Both the position numbers and the translations under genes were made by a program. 33,484 nt of DNA, from positions 1 to 33,484 of the IMG/VR virus record IMGVR_UViG_3300007509_000031. One strand, written 5' to 3'. Shown here in pieces: positions 17,811 to 25,081 of this stretch. Position 1 is the first letter of the stretch. Each line of letters opens with the position of its first letter. The notes beneath the pieces were generated by a model. That model saw only the letters and a program-made list of their open reading frames with translations. It searched no databases and was not told where the DNA came from. Origin of the DNA: a virus.

Positions 17811-18653
17811 ATGATACCAGAAGAAGTACTAAAAGAGAAAGGGGTTCAGTATTCTTCGCAAGGGGGCGACTTAGTAATTAAATGTCTTAACCCAGAGCAT
17901 GATGATAGTAACCCTTCAATGAGAATTGATAAAATTACTGGAGCATATCATTGTTTTAGTTGTGGGTTTAAAGGAAGTATTTTTAAGTATTTTAATATTG
18001 CTTCTGATTTTAAGGAAATACGAGTACAGCAAATAAAGAAGAAAATCTCTAAATTACTAGCTAAAGCTATGGATATGCCTTTAGGGGCTATTCCGTTTAG
18101 GGACGATTTCAGAGATATTAGTTTAGATACTTTAACTAAGTTTGAAGCATTTACACATAAAGATTACGAGAATAGGATAGTATTCCCTGTAAGAGATATT
18201 TTAGGAGATATTATAGTATTTATTGGAAGACATATGCATAGTAATGTTAACCCTAAGTATATGATTACTCCACCTAAGACATCTCCTCCTTTACATCCTG
18301 CAGCTCCTAAGATGATTAGAGGTTCCATTATTTTAGTAGAGGGTATATTTGATATGCTGAATCTACACGATAAAGGGTTGGACAACGCAGTATGTGTATT
18401 TGGCACACAAACTTTAATTAAACAATGGGAAGAAAAACTAGCTCCATATAAATTACAAGGTTTATCAAAAATTTATATACTATTTGATGGCGATTCTGCA
18501 GGGCAGATTGCTGCAAATAAGTTAGAAAAAGAAATACAAGAACAATATATTACAGAAATAATCAAACTACCTGATGGAGTAGATCCAGGAGACTTAGGTA
18601 AGGATGATGTACAAGCATTAAAGGAATTAGTTTATGACAGTAGCGATAATTGA
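17811..18653 (+). CDS. DNA primase, DnaG-type with CHC2 zinc finger and Toprim (280 aa)
   Basis: Makes RNA primers for lagging-strand synthesis. CHC2 zinc site: C25, H30, C48, C51 (KCLNPEHDDSNPSMR; YHCFSCG). Toprim domain: LVEGIFDML at about 174-182 (catalytic Glu) and LFDGDSAG at about 222-229 (metal-binding DxD), followed by LPDGVDPGDLG, a typical DnaG sequence. At 280 aa it is less than half of E. coli DnaG (581) and lacks the helicase-interaction domain. Overlaps the polymerase gene by 20 nt, and directly follows the helicase, giving a compact helicase-primase-polymerase operon. Confidence 0.88.
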   Translation: MIPEEVLKEKGVQYSSQGGDLVIKCLNPEHDDSNPSMRIDKITGAYHCFSCGFKGSIFKYFNIASDFKEIRVQQIKKKISKLLAKAMDMPLGAIPFRDDFRDISLDTLTKFEAFTHKDYENRIVFPVRDILGDIIVFIGRHMHSNVNPKYMITPPKTSPPLHPAAPKMIRGSIILVEGIFDMLNLHDKGLDNAVCVFGTQTLIKQWEEKLAPYKLQGLSKIYILFDGDSAGQIAANKLEKEIQEQYITEIIKLPDGVDPGDLGKDDVQALKELVYDSSDN

Positions 18654-20883
18654 TAAAGCTCCCTCAAATTTAAAGTATGAAAAATACTTTGAGTTTGAGT
18701 TTGAAAACTTACATATGTCTGATGTAAAAGTAAAGAAACTTTTAAAGAAAGATATTACTTTAGAAGTTGATTTAGATAACTATGACTATGTAATCTTAGT
18801 TGGCTCAGAAGCCGCTAAAAATTATGCTAAGATTTCTTCTGTTACTCAGTATCAGGGACACTTAGTGGATGATAAGTTTATGCCTATTATCAATCCTGCT
18901 ATGTTGGCGTTTAAGCCAGAAGGTAAGCCTGCTTTTGAACAAGCTGTAAAAAAGATACATCAGTATATTAAAGGTGATATTCAAGAGATGGGAGTAGGAG
19001 ATTATGAAGGTATTGAGGATGTAGATGTAGCTAAGAAACATTGCGAAATGTTATTGAGTCTAAGTACAGATTTGACTGATACTATTGCAGTGGATACGGA
19101 AACTACAGGGCTATATCCAAGAGATGGTTATGTTTTAGGAATTTCATTATCTTATAAACCTAATCAAGGAGTATATATTTCAACTGATATTATTGATGAA
19201 GAGTTGGAAGCATTACTTCAAAAAATCTTTATGAAGTTTAACATTGTGATGCATAATGCTAAGTTCGATTTACATATGCTAGAGTATCACTTTAACTTTA
19301 AATTTCCTAAGATTGATGATACTATGCTAATGCACTATGACTTGGATGAAACTCCAGGTACTCATGGTCTGAAACCTTTAGCAATGAAGTATTGTGAACG
19401 ATTAGGGGATTATGATAAAGCTCTAGTAGATTTTAGAACTGACTACTGTAAAACTCATAAAATAAAACAAGCAGATTTTACATACGATTTAATTCCTTTC
19501 GATGTACTATCTGAATATGCTGCTATGGATACAGCTGCAACTATTGAACTATACCGAAAGTTTAAGCCAATTATTTATAAAAGCCCTAATCTTAAGAAAG
19601 TTTATGAAACTTTATTAGTTCCTGGGATGAGATTCCTTAAACAAGTAGAAGATAATGGAGTACCTTTTGATACAGAACGATTGGTTAAAGGACAAACAAA
19701 AATGGATGAAGAGATTAATAGGCTTCATCAAGAATTGTATAGCTTTTCGGAAGTACATACTTTTGAAGAGTTGCAAGGAAAAGTATTTAATCCTAACTCG
19801 CCAATGCAATTAAGAGTTCTTCTGTTCGATGTACTAGGATTGAAACCTGTACCTGGTAAGAAAACTGGGACTGGAGCAATTAGTACAGATGCGGAAGTCT
19901 TAGGAATTTTGTCTAAAGAACATCCATTGCCTGAAGCTATTTTAGGTATTAGAAAGGCTAGTAAAATTAAAAATACTTACTTGGATAAAATTATTCCAGC
20001 TCTTGATGCTGATAATAGACTAAGAACTGGGTTTAATCTAACTTCTACAACTTCAGGGCGGCTGAGTTCAAGCGGTAAGCTTAACATGCAGCAATTACCT
20101 AGAGATAATAAAATTGTTAAGTCTTGTATTAAAGCTAGACCAGGACACAAGATTGTTTCCCAGGATTTGGCAACAGCAGAGATGTATGTAGCTGCTGTAT
20201 TATCTGGAGATAAAGTACTTCAAGATGTATTTATAAGTGGAGGAGATTTCCACAGCTCTATGGCGCATCGTATCTTTGGGCTACCTTGTAAAGTTGAGGA
20301 AGTTAGTACTAAATTCAAGAAAAAACGTCAAGCTGCTAAAGCTATCTCGTTTGGTATTCTATATGGTTCCGGACCAGAGAAGGTAGCTGAAACTGCTGGA
20401 GTATCTCTCGAAGAAGCTAAAGACGCTATTACGGATTATTTTGAGACTTTTCATAAATTGAAGAAGTGGTTAGATACTTCTAAGAAAACAATTAAAGATA
20501 ATCAGTTCATTTATAGTATTTTTGGTAGAAAGCGTAGAGTTCCTAATGTTATTTCTACTGATAGAGGCATTGCAGGACATGAAGTACGAAGTGCAGTTAA
20601 TTTCTTAATTCAATCAGTAGCTTCTGATATTAATCTGCTAGCAGGGGTTGATATGCAGAATTATATTGAGGCTAGAGGAATGAAGGCTAAGATTTTTGGT
20701 TTGGTACATGACTCTATCTTAGCGGAAGTACCAGATGATGAAATGAATGAATATTGTGAGAAATTAGAGTATTATACTAAAATGGATAGAGGTTGCAATA
20801 TCCCAGGAGCTCCTGTAGGTATTGATCTAGAAATTGGGGATGATTATTCATTTACAGAGGAGGAAAAAGTATGGGGCAGCTAG
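18634..20883 (+). CDS. DNA polymerase, family A with 3'-5' exonuclease (749 aa)
   Basis: Phage replicative polymerase of the Pol I/T5 type. Exonuclease: D154 and E156 in AVDTETTGL, HNAKFDLHM (about 207-215), and the YAAMDTAAT motif near 295. Polymerase: motif A SQDLATAEMYVAA with D511, motif B KKRQAAKAISFGILYGSG (about 563-580), motif C LVHDSI with H692-D693. The usual third residue of motif C (HDE) is serine here. No 5' nuclease domain; that function is the separate flap endonuclease at 27291. The N-terminal 130 residues are extra compared with the Klenow core. AAGGA before ATG 18634. Confidence 0.93.
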   Translation: MTVAIIDKAPSNLKYEKYFEFEFENLHMSDVKVKKLLKKDITLEVDLDNYDYVILVGSEAAKNYAKISSVTQYQGHLVDDKFMPIINPAMLAFKPEGKPAFEQAVKKIHQYIKGDIQEMGVGDYEGIEDVDVAKKHCEMLLSLSTDLTDTIAVDTETTGLYPRDGYVLGISLSYKPNQGVYISTDIIDEELEALLQKIFMKFNIVMHNAKFDLHMLEYHFNFKFPKIDDTMLMHYDLDETPGTHGLKPLAMKYCERLGDYDKALVDFRTDYCKTHKIKQADFTYDLIPFDVLSEYAAMDTAATIELYRKFKPIIYKSPNLKKVYETLLVPGMRFLKQVEDNGVPFDTERLVKGQTKMDEEINRLHQELYSFSEVHTFEELQGKVFNPNSPMQLRVLLFDVLGLKPVPGKKTGTGAISTDAEVLGILSKEHPLPEAILGIRKASKIKNTYLDKIIPALDADNRLRTGFNLTSTTSGRLSSSGKLNMQQLPRDNKIVKSCIKARPGHKIVSQDLATAEMYVAAVLSGDKVLQDVFISGGDFHSSMAHRIFGLPCKVEEVSTKFKKKRQAAKAISFGILYGSGPEKVAETAGVSLEEAKDAITDYFETFHKLKKWLDTSKKTIKDNQFIYSIFGRKRRVPNVISTDRGIAGHEVRSAVNFLIQSVASDINLLAGVDMQNYIEARGMKAKIFGLVHDSILAEVPDDEMNEYCEKLEYYTKMDRGCNIPGAPVGIDLEIGDDYSFTEEEKVWGS

Positions 20884-21242
20884 ATATGTGGGAACATGAT
20901 TGTCCAGTAGAAAGGCATGTTATGCTAATAGGTAAAGGGCAACCTTGCAATTGGTGTGGTAGAGAAGAAAGTGATGAAAATCATGAATTTGGTAAACTAA
21001 TTGATATTACAAGAGAGCAGAAAATGAAAGTAGTAGACAGAATTAACCCTAATCATTATAAACAAGGCGAAATAGAAGTTATCGACTTTATCTTAGACCA
21101 AGATTTTAGTTATCTTGAAGGTAACATTATTAAGTATGTAAGTCGTTACAAATATAAAAATGGTTTAGAGGATTTAAAAAAGGCTCAGTGGTATCTCAAT
21201 AAATTAGTGGAAGAAACTAGTGATCCTAAAGACGCTGCCTGA
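20871..21242 (+). CDS. DUF3310 (T7 gp1.7-like) protein with N-terminal Cys cluster (123 aa)
   Basis: The C-terminal 65 residues match DUF3310: INPNHYKQGEIEVIDFI (59-75), then YLEGNIIKYVSRYKYKNG and LEDLKKAQWYLNKL. T7 gp1.7, in the same family, has nucleotide-kinase activity; whether that applies here is unknown. The N-terminus adds a possible zinc site (C11, H16, C26, C29 with PCNWCGREE). GAGGAGG ribosome site inside the end of the polymerase gene. It could help supply nucleotides to the adjacent polymerase. Confidence 0.7.
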   Translation: MGQLDMWEHDCPVERHVMLIGKGQPCNWCGREESDENHEFGKLIDITREQKMKVVDRINPNHYKQGEIEVIDFILDQDFSYLEGNIIKYVSRYKYKNGLEDLKKAQWYLNKLVEETSDPKDAA

Positions 21243-21726
21243 AATTAAATTCCCCATATATCCGTTAAGAAGTTACGACCGTTTAACGGATATTTATGGG
21301 GTGGTCAAGGTTTATACTATCTATAAAATGTATATCCTAGATGACCGAAATTTGGAGGGCGAAAATCTTGGTGAGCGCCGACTTCGAATAAAGAAGTACA
21401 AATATCCTTTACGTACGAGTGTATCTAGTGTTAAAGATTTACTATTTAGTAAGAATAAAACACGAGTCTATATTGATGATACTGGACAAATATTTAAGTA
21501 TCATAAAGTAGAAAAAGCTACTTTAAAATATCATAAAATAGCTTGGTTAATACCTACAGGATTTGGTAGTACCAAAGTTATCGTAAAAGGAATAAACACT
21601 CCCTTTTTAATGCACGAAGAAATTCCTCCAAACTTTAAGTATGCAGGAGTTCTAAAACTACAAGGTGGATATATACTATATGAAGTATCTACAACGAAGA
21701 AAAAAGATAGTTGGAGAAGAGTATGA
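21220..21726 (+). CDS. hypothetical basic beta-rich protein, GTG start (168 aa)
   Basis: Unrecognised. Beta-rich and aromatic (IYGVVKVYTIYKMYILDD; YIDDTGQIFKYHKVEKA), with many lysines and tyrosines; ends in a basic tail (TKKKDSWRRV). The GTG overlaps the DUF3310 gene by 23 nt with GGAAG about 8 nt upstream; no ATG is usable near the start. Ends in an ATGA overlap with the helicase gene. Possibly a nucleic-acid-binding accessory protein of the replisome; composition only. Confidence 0.55.
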   Translation: MILKTLPEIKFPIYPLRSYDRLTDIYGVVKVYTIYKMYILDDRNLEGENLGERRLRIKKYKYPLRTSVSSVKDLLFSKNKTRVYIDDTGQIFKYHKVEKATLKYHKIAWLIPTGFGSTKVIVKGINTPFLMHEEIPPNFKYAGVLKLQGGYILYEVSTTKKKDSWRRV

Positions 21727-23009
21727 AAGCTGTCCTTAGTAATAGAATTTATCTAGAAACGGATGACGATTTAGAAGAATTACTTATAAAAACTCTAACA
21801 TATGAAATAGAGCAGAAAGGGGTAAACCCACTTGATGCTCCAATGCTTACTATACGAAACGCTACAAAAATAAGAAAAGGTCTATACTCTATCCCTAGTG
21901 GTAGAACTGATTTAATTCCTGATACTTATTCTTTAGTAGATAAACGAGTTAATGATATAGTAGAATTTCCCAAGTTTAAATATAAACTAAGAGAATCACA
22001 ACAGGCGATTTATGACGAAGTAGAGGGCTCATGCTTAATAAACGCCCCAGTAAGTTACGGAAAGACTTTTGTAGGTCTTGCTATTGCTGGGAAACTTAGT
22101 ATGAAAACTTTAGTTATTGTTCACACAGTTGCGTTGAGGGATCAATGGGAAGAAGAAATAGAAAAATGTTTTGGTATAAAACCTGGTATTATAGGATCTG
22201 GTCGTTTCGAAACCGACAGCCCTATAATCGTAGGAAATATCCAAACCGTAAGGAAACAAGTAGCTAAAATAATGGAAAGTTTTGGTACTGTAATTGTAGA
22301 TGAGTGTCATCATACTCCTGCGAGTACATTTACTGATGTATTGAACAAAATTAAGGCTACTAATAAAATTGGATTATCTGGTACTCTACAGAGGAAGGAT
22401 AACCGACATGTTGTACTAAGAGATTATTTTGGTTTTAAACTTTTTCAGCCCCCAGTTGAAAATGCTTTAACTCCAACTATTTTCAGAATGAAAACAGATA
22501 TACCTTTTAGTAGTAACCGTAATATACCTTGGGCTGTACGAGTTAACGACTTAGTTAAACGAACTGACTATCAAACTTTGGTAGCAGATATAGCACAGAC
22601 TCAAGCTATAAAAGGGCATAAAGTATTAGTTGTAGCAGATAGAGTTCAGTTTCTAGAAAATGTTGCTGCTATTTGTGGTGATAATGCAATAGTTATCACA
22701 GGTAAGACAGATAATAGAGATGAACTTATGCAATCTATTTATGAAGATAAAGATATACTATGTGGAAGTATTAGTATTTTTTCTGAGGGCATTTCTTTAA
22801 ATGCTTTATCTTCTTTAGTTTTAGCAACTCCTATTAACAATGAGCCTATGCTAACACAGTTAATAGGTAGAGTTATACGAATAGACGAAGATAAACTAGA
22901 CCCTGAAGTTATTGATATTAATTTGAAAGGTTCTACAGCTAATAACCAAGCAACTGCTAGAGTGGGTTTATATATGAAGTTAGGATATAAAGTTCATAAC
23001 ATAACCTAA
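21723..23009 (+). CDS. SF2 DNA helicase, T5 D10-like (428 aa)
   Basis: UvsW/RecG-like superfamily-2 helicase. RESQQAIYDEV (Q-motif region), Walker A APVSYGKT (108-115), DECHH at 193-197 (motif II), LSGTLQRKD (motif III), and the C-terminal RecA domain with ISIFSEGISLNAL and QLIGRVIRID (motifs V and VI). Such helicases remodel forks and recombination intermediates. ATG 21723 is chosen over TTG 21711 because GGAGAAG serves as its ribosome site and the ATGA overlap is preserved. Position matches T5 D10. Confidence 0.85.
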   Translation: MKAVLSNRIYLETDDDLEELLIKTLTYEIEQKGVNPLDAPMLTIRNATKIRKGLYSIPSGRTDLIPDTYSLVDKRVNDIVEFPKFKYKLRESQQAIYDEVEGSCLINAPVSYGKTFVGLAIAGKLSMKTLVIVHTVALRDQWEEEIEKCFGIKPGIIGSGRFETDSPIIVGNIQTVRKQVAKIMESFGTVIVDECHHTPASTFTDVLNKIKATNKIGLSGTLQRKDNRHVVLRDYFGFKLFQPPVENALTPTIFRMKTDIPFSSNRNIPWAVRVNDLVKRTDYQTLVADIAQTQAIKGHKVLVVADRVQFLENVAAICGDNAIVITGKTDNRDELMQSIYEDKDILCGSISIFSEGISLNALSSLVLATPINNEPMLTQLIGRVIRIDEDKLDPEVIDINLKGSTANNQATARVGLYMKLGYKVHNIT

Positions 23010-23018
23010 AAATAATTC

Positions 23019-23047
23019 TTGACAAAATGGTTAATCTTTGGTATAAT
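23019..23047 (+). promoter_or_regulatory. promoter P11, sigma-70 consensus, abutting a start codon
   Basis: TTGACA 23019-23024, TATAAT 23042-23047, 17-bp spacer containing AAATGGTTAATC. The -35 box begins 10 nt after the helicase stop. ATG 23051 follows the -10 box by 3 nt, the same geometry as P3. It should mainly supply the SSB gene at 23433. Confidence 0.9.
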
Positions 23048-23050
23048 ATA

Positions 23051-23449
23051 ATGATAAAATATGATTGGGAAAAAATTAAACAACGCGCAAATGGCAATCC
23101 AAAAGGTATAATTGCTATTCTAAAGTATTTAACCACAGGGTTATGTACAAGGAGTACAAAGAAGTACCTTAAGGGTAAGGATTTAAGAGAAATTTCGGGA
23201 GATTCTTTTTTAAGAAATCCAGAAGCTTTGTGGGCAGATAAGTCTGCTTCAGAAAGTGAGATTCTTTTATATCTCCATCTAGCAAGTTTGAGAAATATTA
23301 TGTTTTATAACTTAAATGGTGAAGTCTCTTTACCGCTTATACATGCTGACATACATGAAAAATATATGACACAAAATAGACTACTAGCAATAGTAAACGA
23401 TAAAATACACTTTAAACACGAGGATAATAAAAATGGCAATTTCATTTGA
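23051..23449 (+). CDS. hypothetical protein with a start codon at the promoter (132 aa)
   Basis: Unrecognised. Basic N-terminal half (DWEKIKQRANGNPKGIIAIL; CTRSTKKYLKGKDLREIS), then a helical leucine-rich segment (SESEILLYLHLASLRNIMFY) and a charged end. ATG 23051 begins 3 nt after the -10 box of P11; an in-frame ATG at 23027 lies inside the promoter spacer. Neither has a Shine-Dalgarno. Overlaps the SSB gene by 17 nt. By position it might be an SSB partner; the sequence gives no motif to support that. Confidence 0.5.
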   Translation: MIKYDWEKIKQRANGNPKGIIAILKYLTTGLCTRSTKKYLKGKDLREISGDSFLRNPEALWADKSASESEILLYLHLASLRNIMFYNLNGEVSLPLIHADIHEKYMTQNRLLAIVNDKIHFKHEDNKNGNFI

Positions 23450-24083
23450 TAAAATTAATGGTAAGGCAAAGAAGGGCGGTGCAGATCTGCTAGCTTTGGT
23501 TGATGGGGATAACACTTTCCGTATGGTTGGTGATATCGTAGCACGATATAACTACTGGGTAAAGAACTCTGAGGGCAAGAATATGCCTATCGAGTGTCTA
23601 GGGTTTGACCGTGAGACTGAGTCCTTTAAAAATCTAGAGAAGGATTGGGTTCGCCACTACTTCCCTGACCTGAAATGTTCTTGGGCATATGCTGTAATGG
23701 CTATTGACCGTTCTGATGGTAAGCTTAAACTTCTAAATCTTAAGAAGAAGATGTTTGAGCAAATTCTAACTGTAGCCGAAGAGCTGGGCGATCCAACCGA
23801 TACTAAGACTGGTTGGGATATTACAGTTAGTCGTAAAAAGACTGGACCTCTTGCATTTAATGTAGAGTACACAGTTAAACAGATGAAGATTAAGGCTTCA
23901 CCTCTTTCTGAGGAAGATTTGGAGCTTATTAAGGATCTTAAGCCAATTGACGAGATCGTACCTCGTCCAATAGCAGACGATCAAAAGACTTTCATCGAAA
24001 GCAATATTTTAGGTGGTAATGATGATACAGCAAGTGCTGATGTACTTGATGAGTTCGAAACTGCAGAAGATATTCCAGCTTAA
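23433..24083 (+). CDS. single-stranded DNA-binding protein, gp32-like (216 aa)
   Basis: OB-fold ssDNA-binding protein pattern as in T4 gp32-like proteins: FRMVGDIVARYNYWVKNSEG, DWVRHYFPDLKCSWAYAVMA, the strand-helix KLLNLKKKMFEQILTVAEEL, GWDITVSRKKTGPLAFNVEY, and an acidic C-terminal tail (SADVLDEFETAEDIPA), the usual partner-docking tail of SSBs. All seven arginine codons are CGN, unlike neighbours, indicating high expression, as expected for an SSB needed in stoichiometric amounts. Behind promoter P11 and followed by a terminator hairpin. Only one cysteine-containing motif, so no gp32-type zinc site is evident. Confidence 0.65.
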   Translation: MAISFDKINGKAKKGGADLLALVDGDNTFRMVGDIVARYNYWVKNSEGKNMPIECLGFDRETESFKNLEKDWVRHYFPDLKCSWAYAVMAIDRSDGKLKLLNLKKKMFEQILTVAEELGDPTDTKTGWDITVSRKKTGPLAFNVEYTVKQMKIKASPLSEEDLELIKDLKPIDEIVPRPIADDQKTFIESNILGGNDDTASADVLDEFETAEDIPA

Positions 24084-24098
24084 TTAAGTTATATTTCT

Positions 24099-24126
24099 AT
24101 AAGGGGGCTTTATGCCCCCTTATTTT
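24099..24126 (+). terminator. terminator-like hairpin after the SSB gene
   Basis: ATAAGGGGGC (24099-24108) and GCCCCCTTAT (24114-24123) form a perfect 10-bp stem with a 5-nt loop, followed by only four T's (24123-24126) then A. Strong stem, weak U-tract, so probably partial termination; no promoter follows. Confidence 0.7.
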
Positions 24127-24139
24127 ATAGGAAAACATT

Positions 24140-25081
24140 ATGAAGATATTATTTAGTGCTGACTGGCATATTAAGCTAGGACAGAAAAATGTTCCTAGAG
24201 AATGGCAGAAAGATAGATTTCATATGTTCTTCGAAAAACTACACGAATTAGAGAAAAGTGTAGATTTGAATGTTATTGGCGGAGATGTATTTGACAAAGT
24301 ACCTTCTTTAGAAGAGTTAGAGTTATTCTTTGATTATGTAAAAGGATGTAATGTAGAAACAATTATATACGATGGAAACCATGAAGCAACTAAGAAAGGA
24401 CATACTTTCTTAACTCAACTACAGAAAGTAGTGAATGGTTTAAATAGTAAAGTTTCTATTATAACTAGTAGTACTTCTATTCATGGTTTAGATTTTCTGC
24501 CTTATACAGACTTAAAAACATTTAAACCAGAACAGTTCTCCAATAAGATTCTATTCACCCATGTTAGGGGCGAGATTCCTCCACACGTAACTCCTGAAAT
24601 TAATTTAGATAAATTAAATCATTGGGATTTAGTAGTTGCTGGAGATTTACACGCTCATTCTAATAGTCAGAGAAATATTCTATACCCAGGCAGTCCTATG
24701 ACAGTATCATTTCATAGGAATGAAGTAAAAACTGGAGTAGTAATTCTAGACTCTAAAGACTTGGAGTATGATTGGATACCTTTGGATTTACCTCAATTAA
24801 TTCGTAAAACAGTAGAAACAGAAGAAGAAATGGTGAAGACTGATTTTCATCATACAATATACGAGATCACAGGAGATTTATTAGCTCTATCAGGAGTAGA
24901 TATTGATAATGAACTGTTAGATAAAAAGATTGTAAATAAAAATACTGAAGCAGTATTAAACCTAAAAGATATGACTATCGAGGAGGAACTGTTTGAATAT
25001 TTACAAAATGTACAAAACTTAGATGCGGGTAGTATCGAAAATATTTTAGGAGTTTTTAATGATTTATATTCAGACGCTTAA
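24140..25081 (+). CDS. Mre11/SbcD-like recombination nuclease subunit, T5 D12-like (313 aa)
   Basis: Calcineurin-like metallo-phosphoesterase fold with all five signature motifs: SADWH (D8, H10), GGDVFD (D49), DGNHE (N80, H81), FTHVRG (H141) and GDLHAH (H171, H173). These residues bind two Mn ions in Mre11/SbcD. It pairs with the ATPase subunit of the next gene to process DNA ends; T4 gp47 and T5 D12 are counterparts. AGGAAAA ribosome site; overlaps the next gene by 23 nt. Its only upstream signal is the hairpin 24099-24126, so transcription comes by read-through. Confidence 0.9.
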   Translation: MKILFSADWHIKLGQKNVPREWQKDRFHMFFEKLHELEKSVDLNVIGGDVFDKVPSLEELELFFDYVKGCNVETIIYDGNHEATKKGHTFLTQLQKVVNGLNSKVSIITSSTSIHGLDFLPYTDLKTFKPEQFSNKILFTHVRGEIPPHVTPEINLDKLNHWDLVVAGDLHAHSNSQRNILYPGSPMTVSFHRNEVKTGVVILDSKDLEYDWIPLDLPQLIRKTVETEEEMVKTDFHHTIYEITGDLLALSGVDIDNELLDKKIVNKNTEAVLNLKDMTIEEELFEYLQNVQNLDAGSIENILGVFNDLYSDA

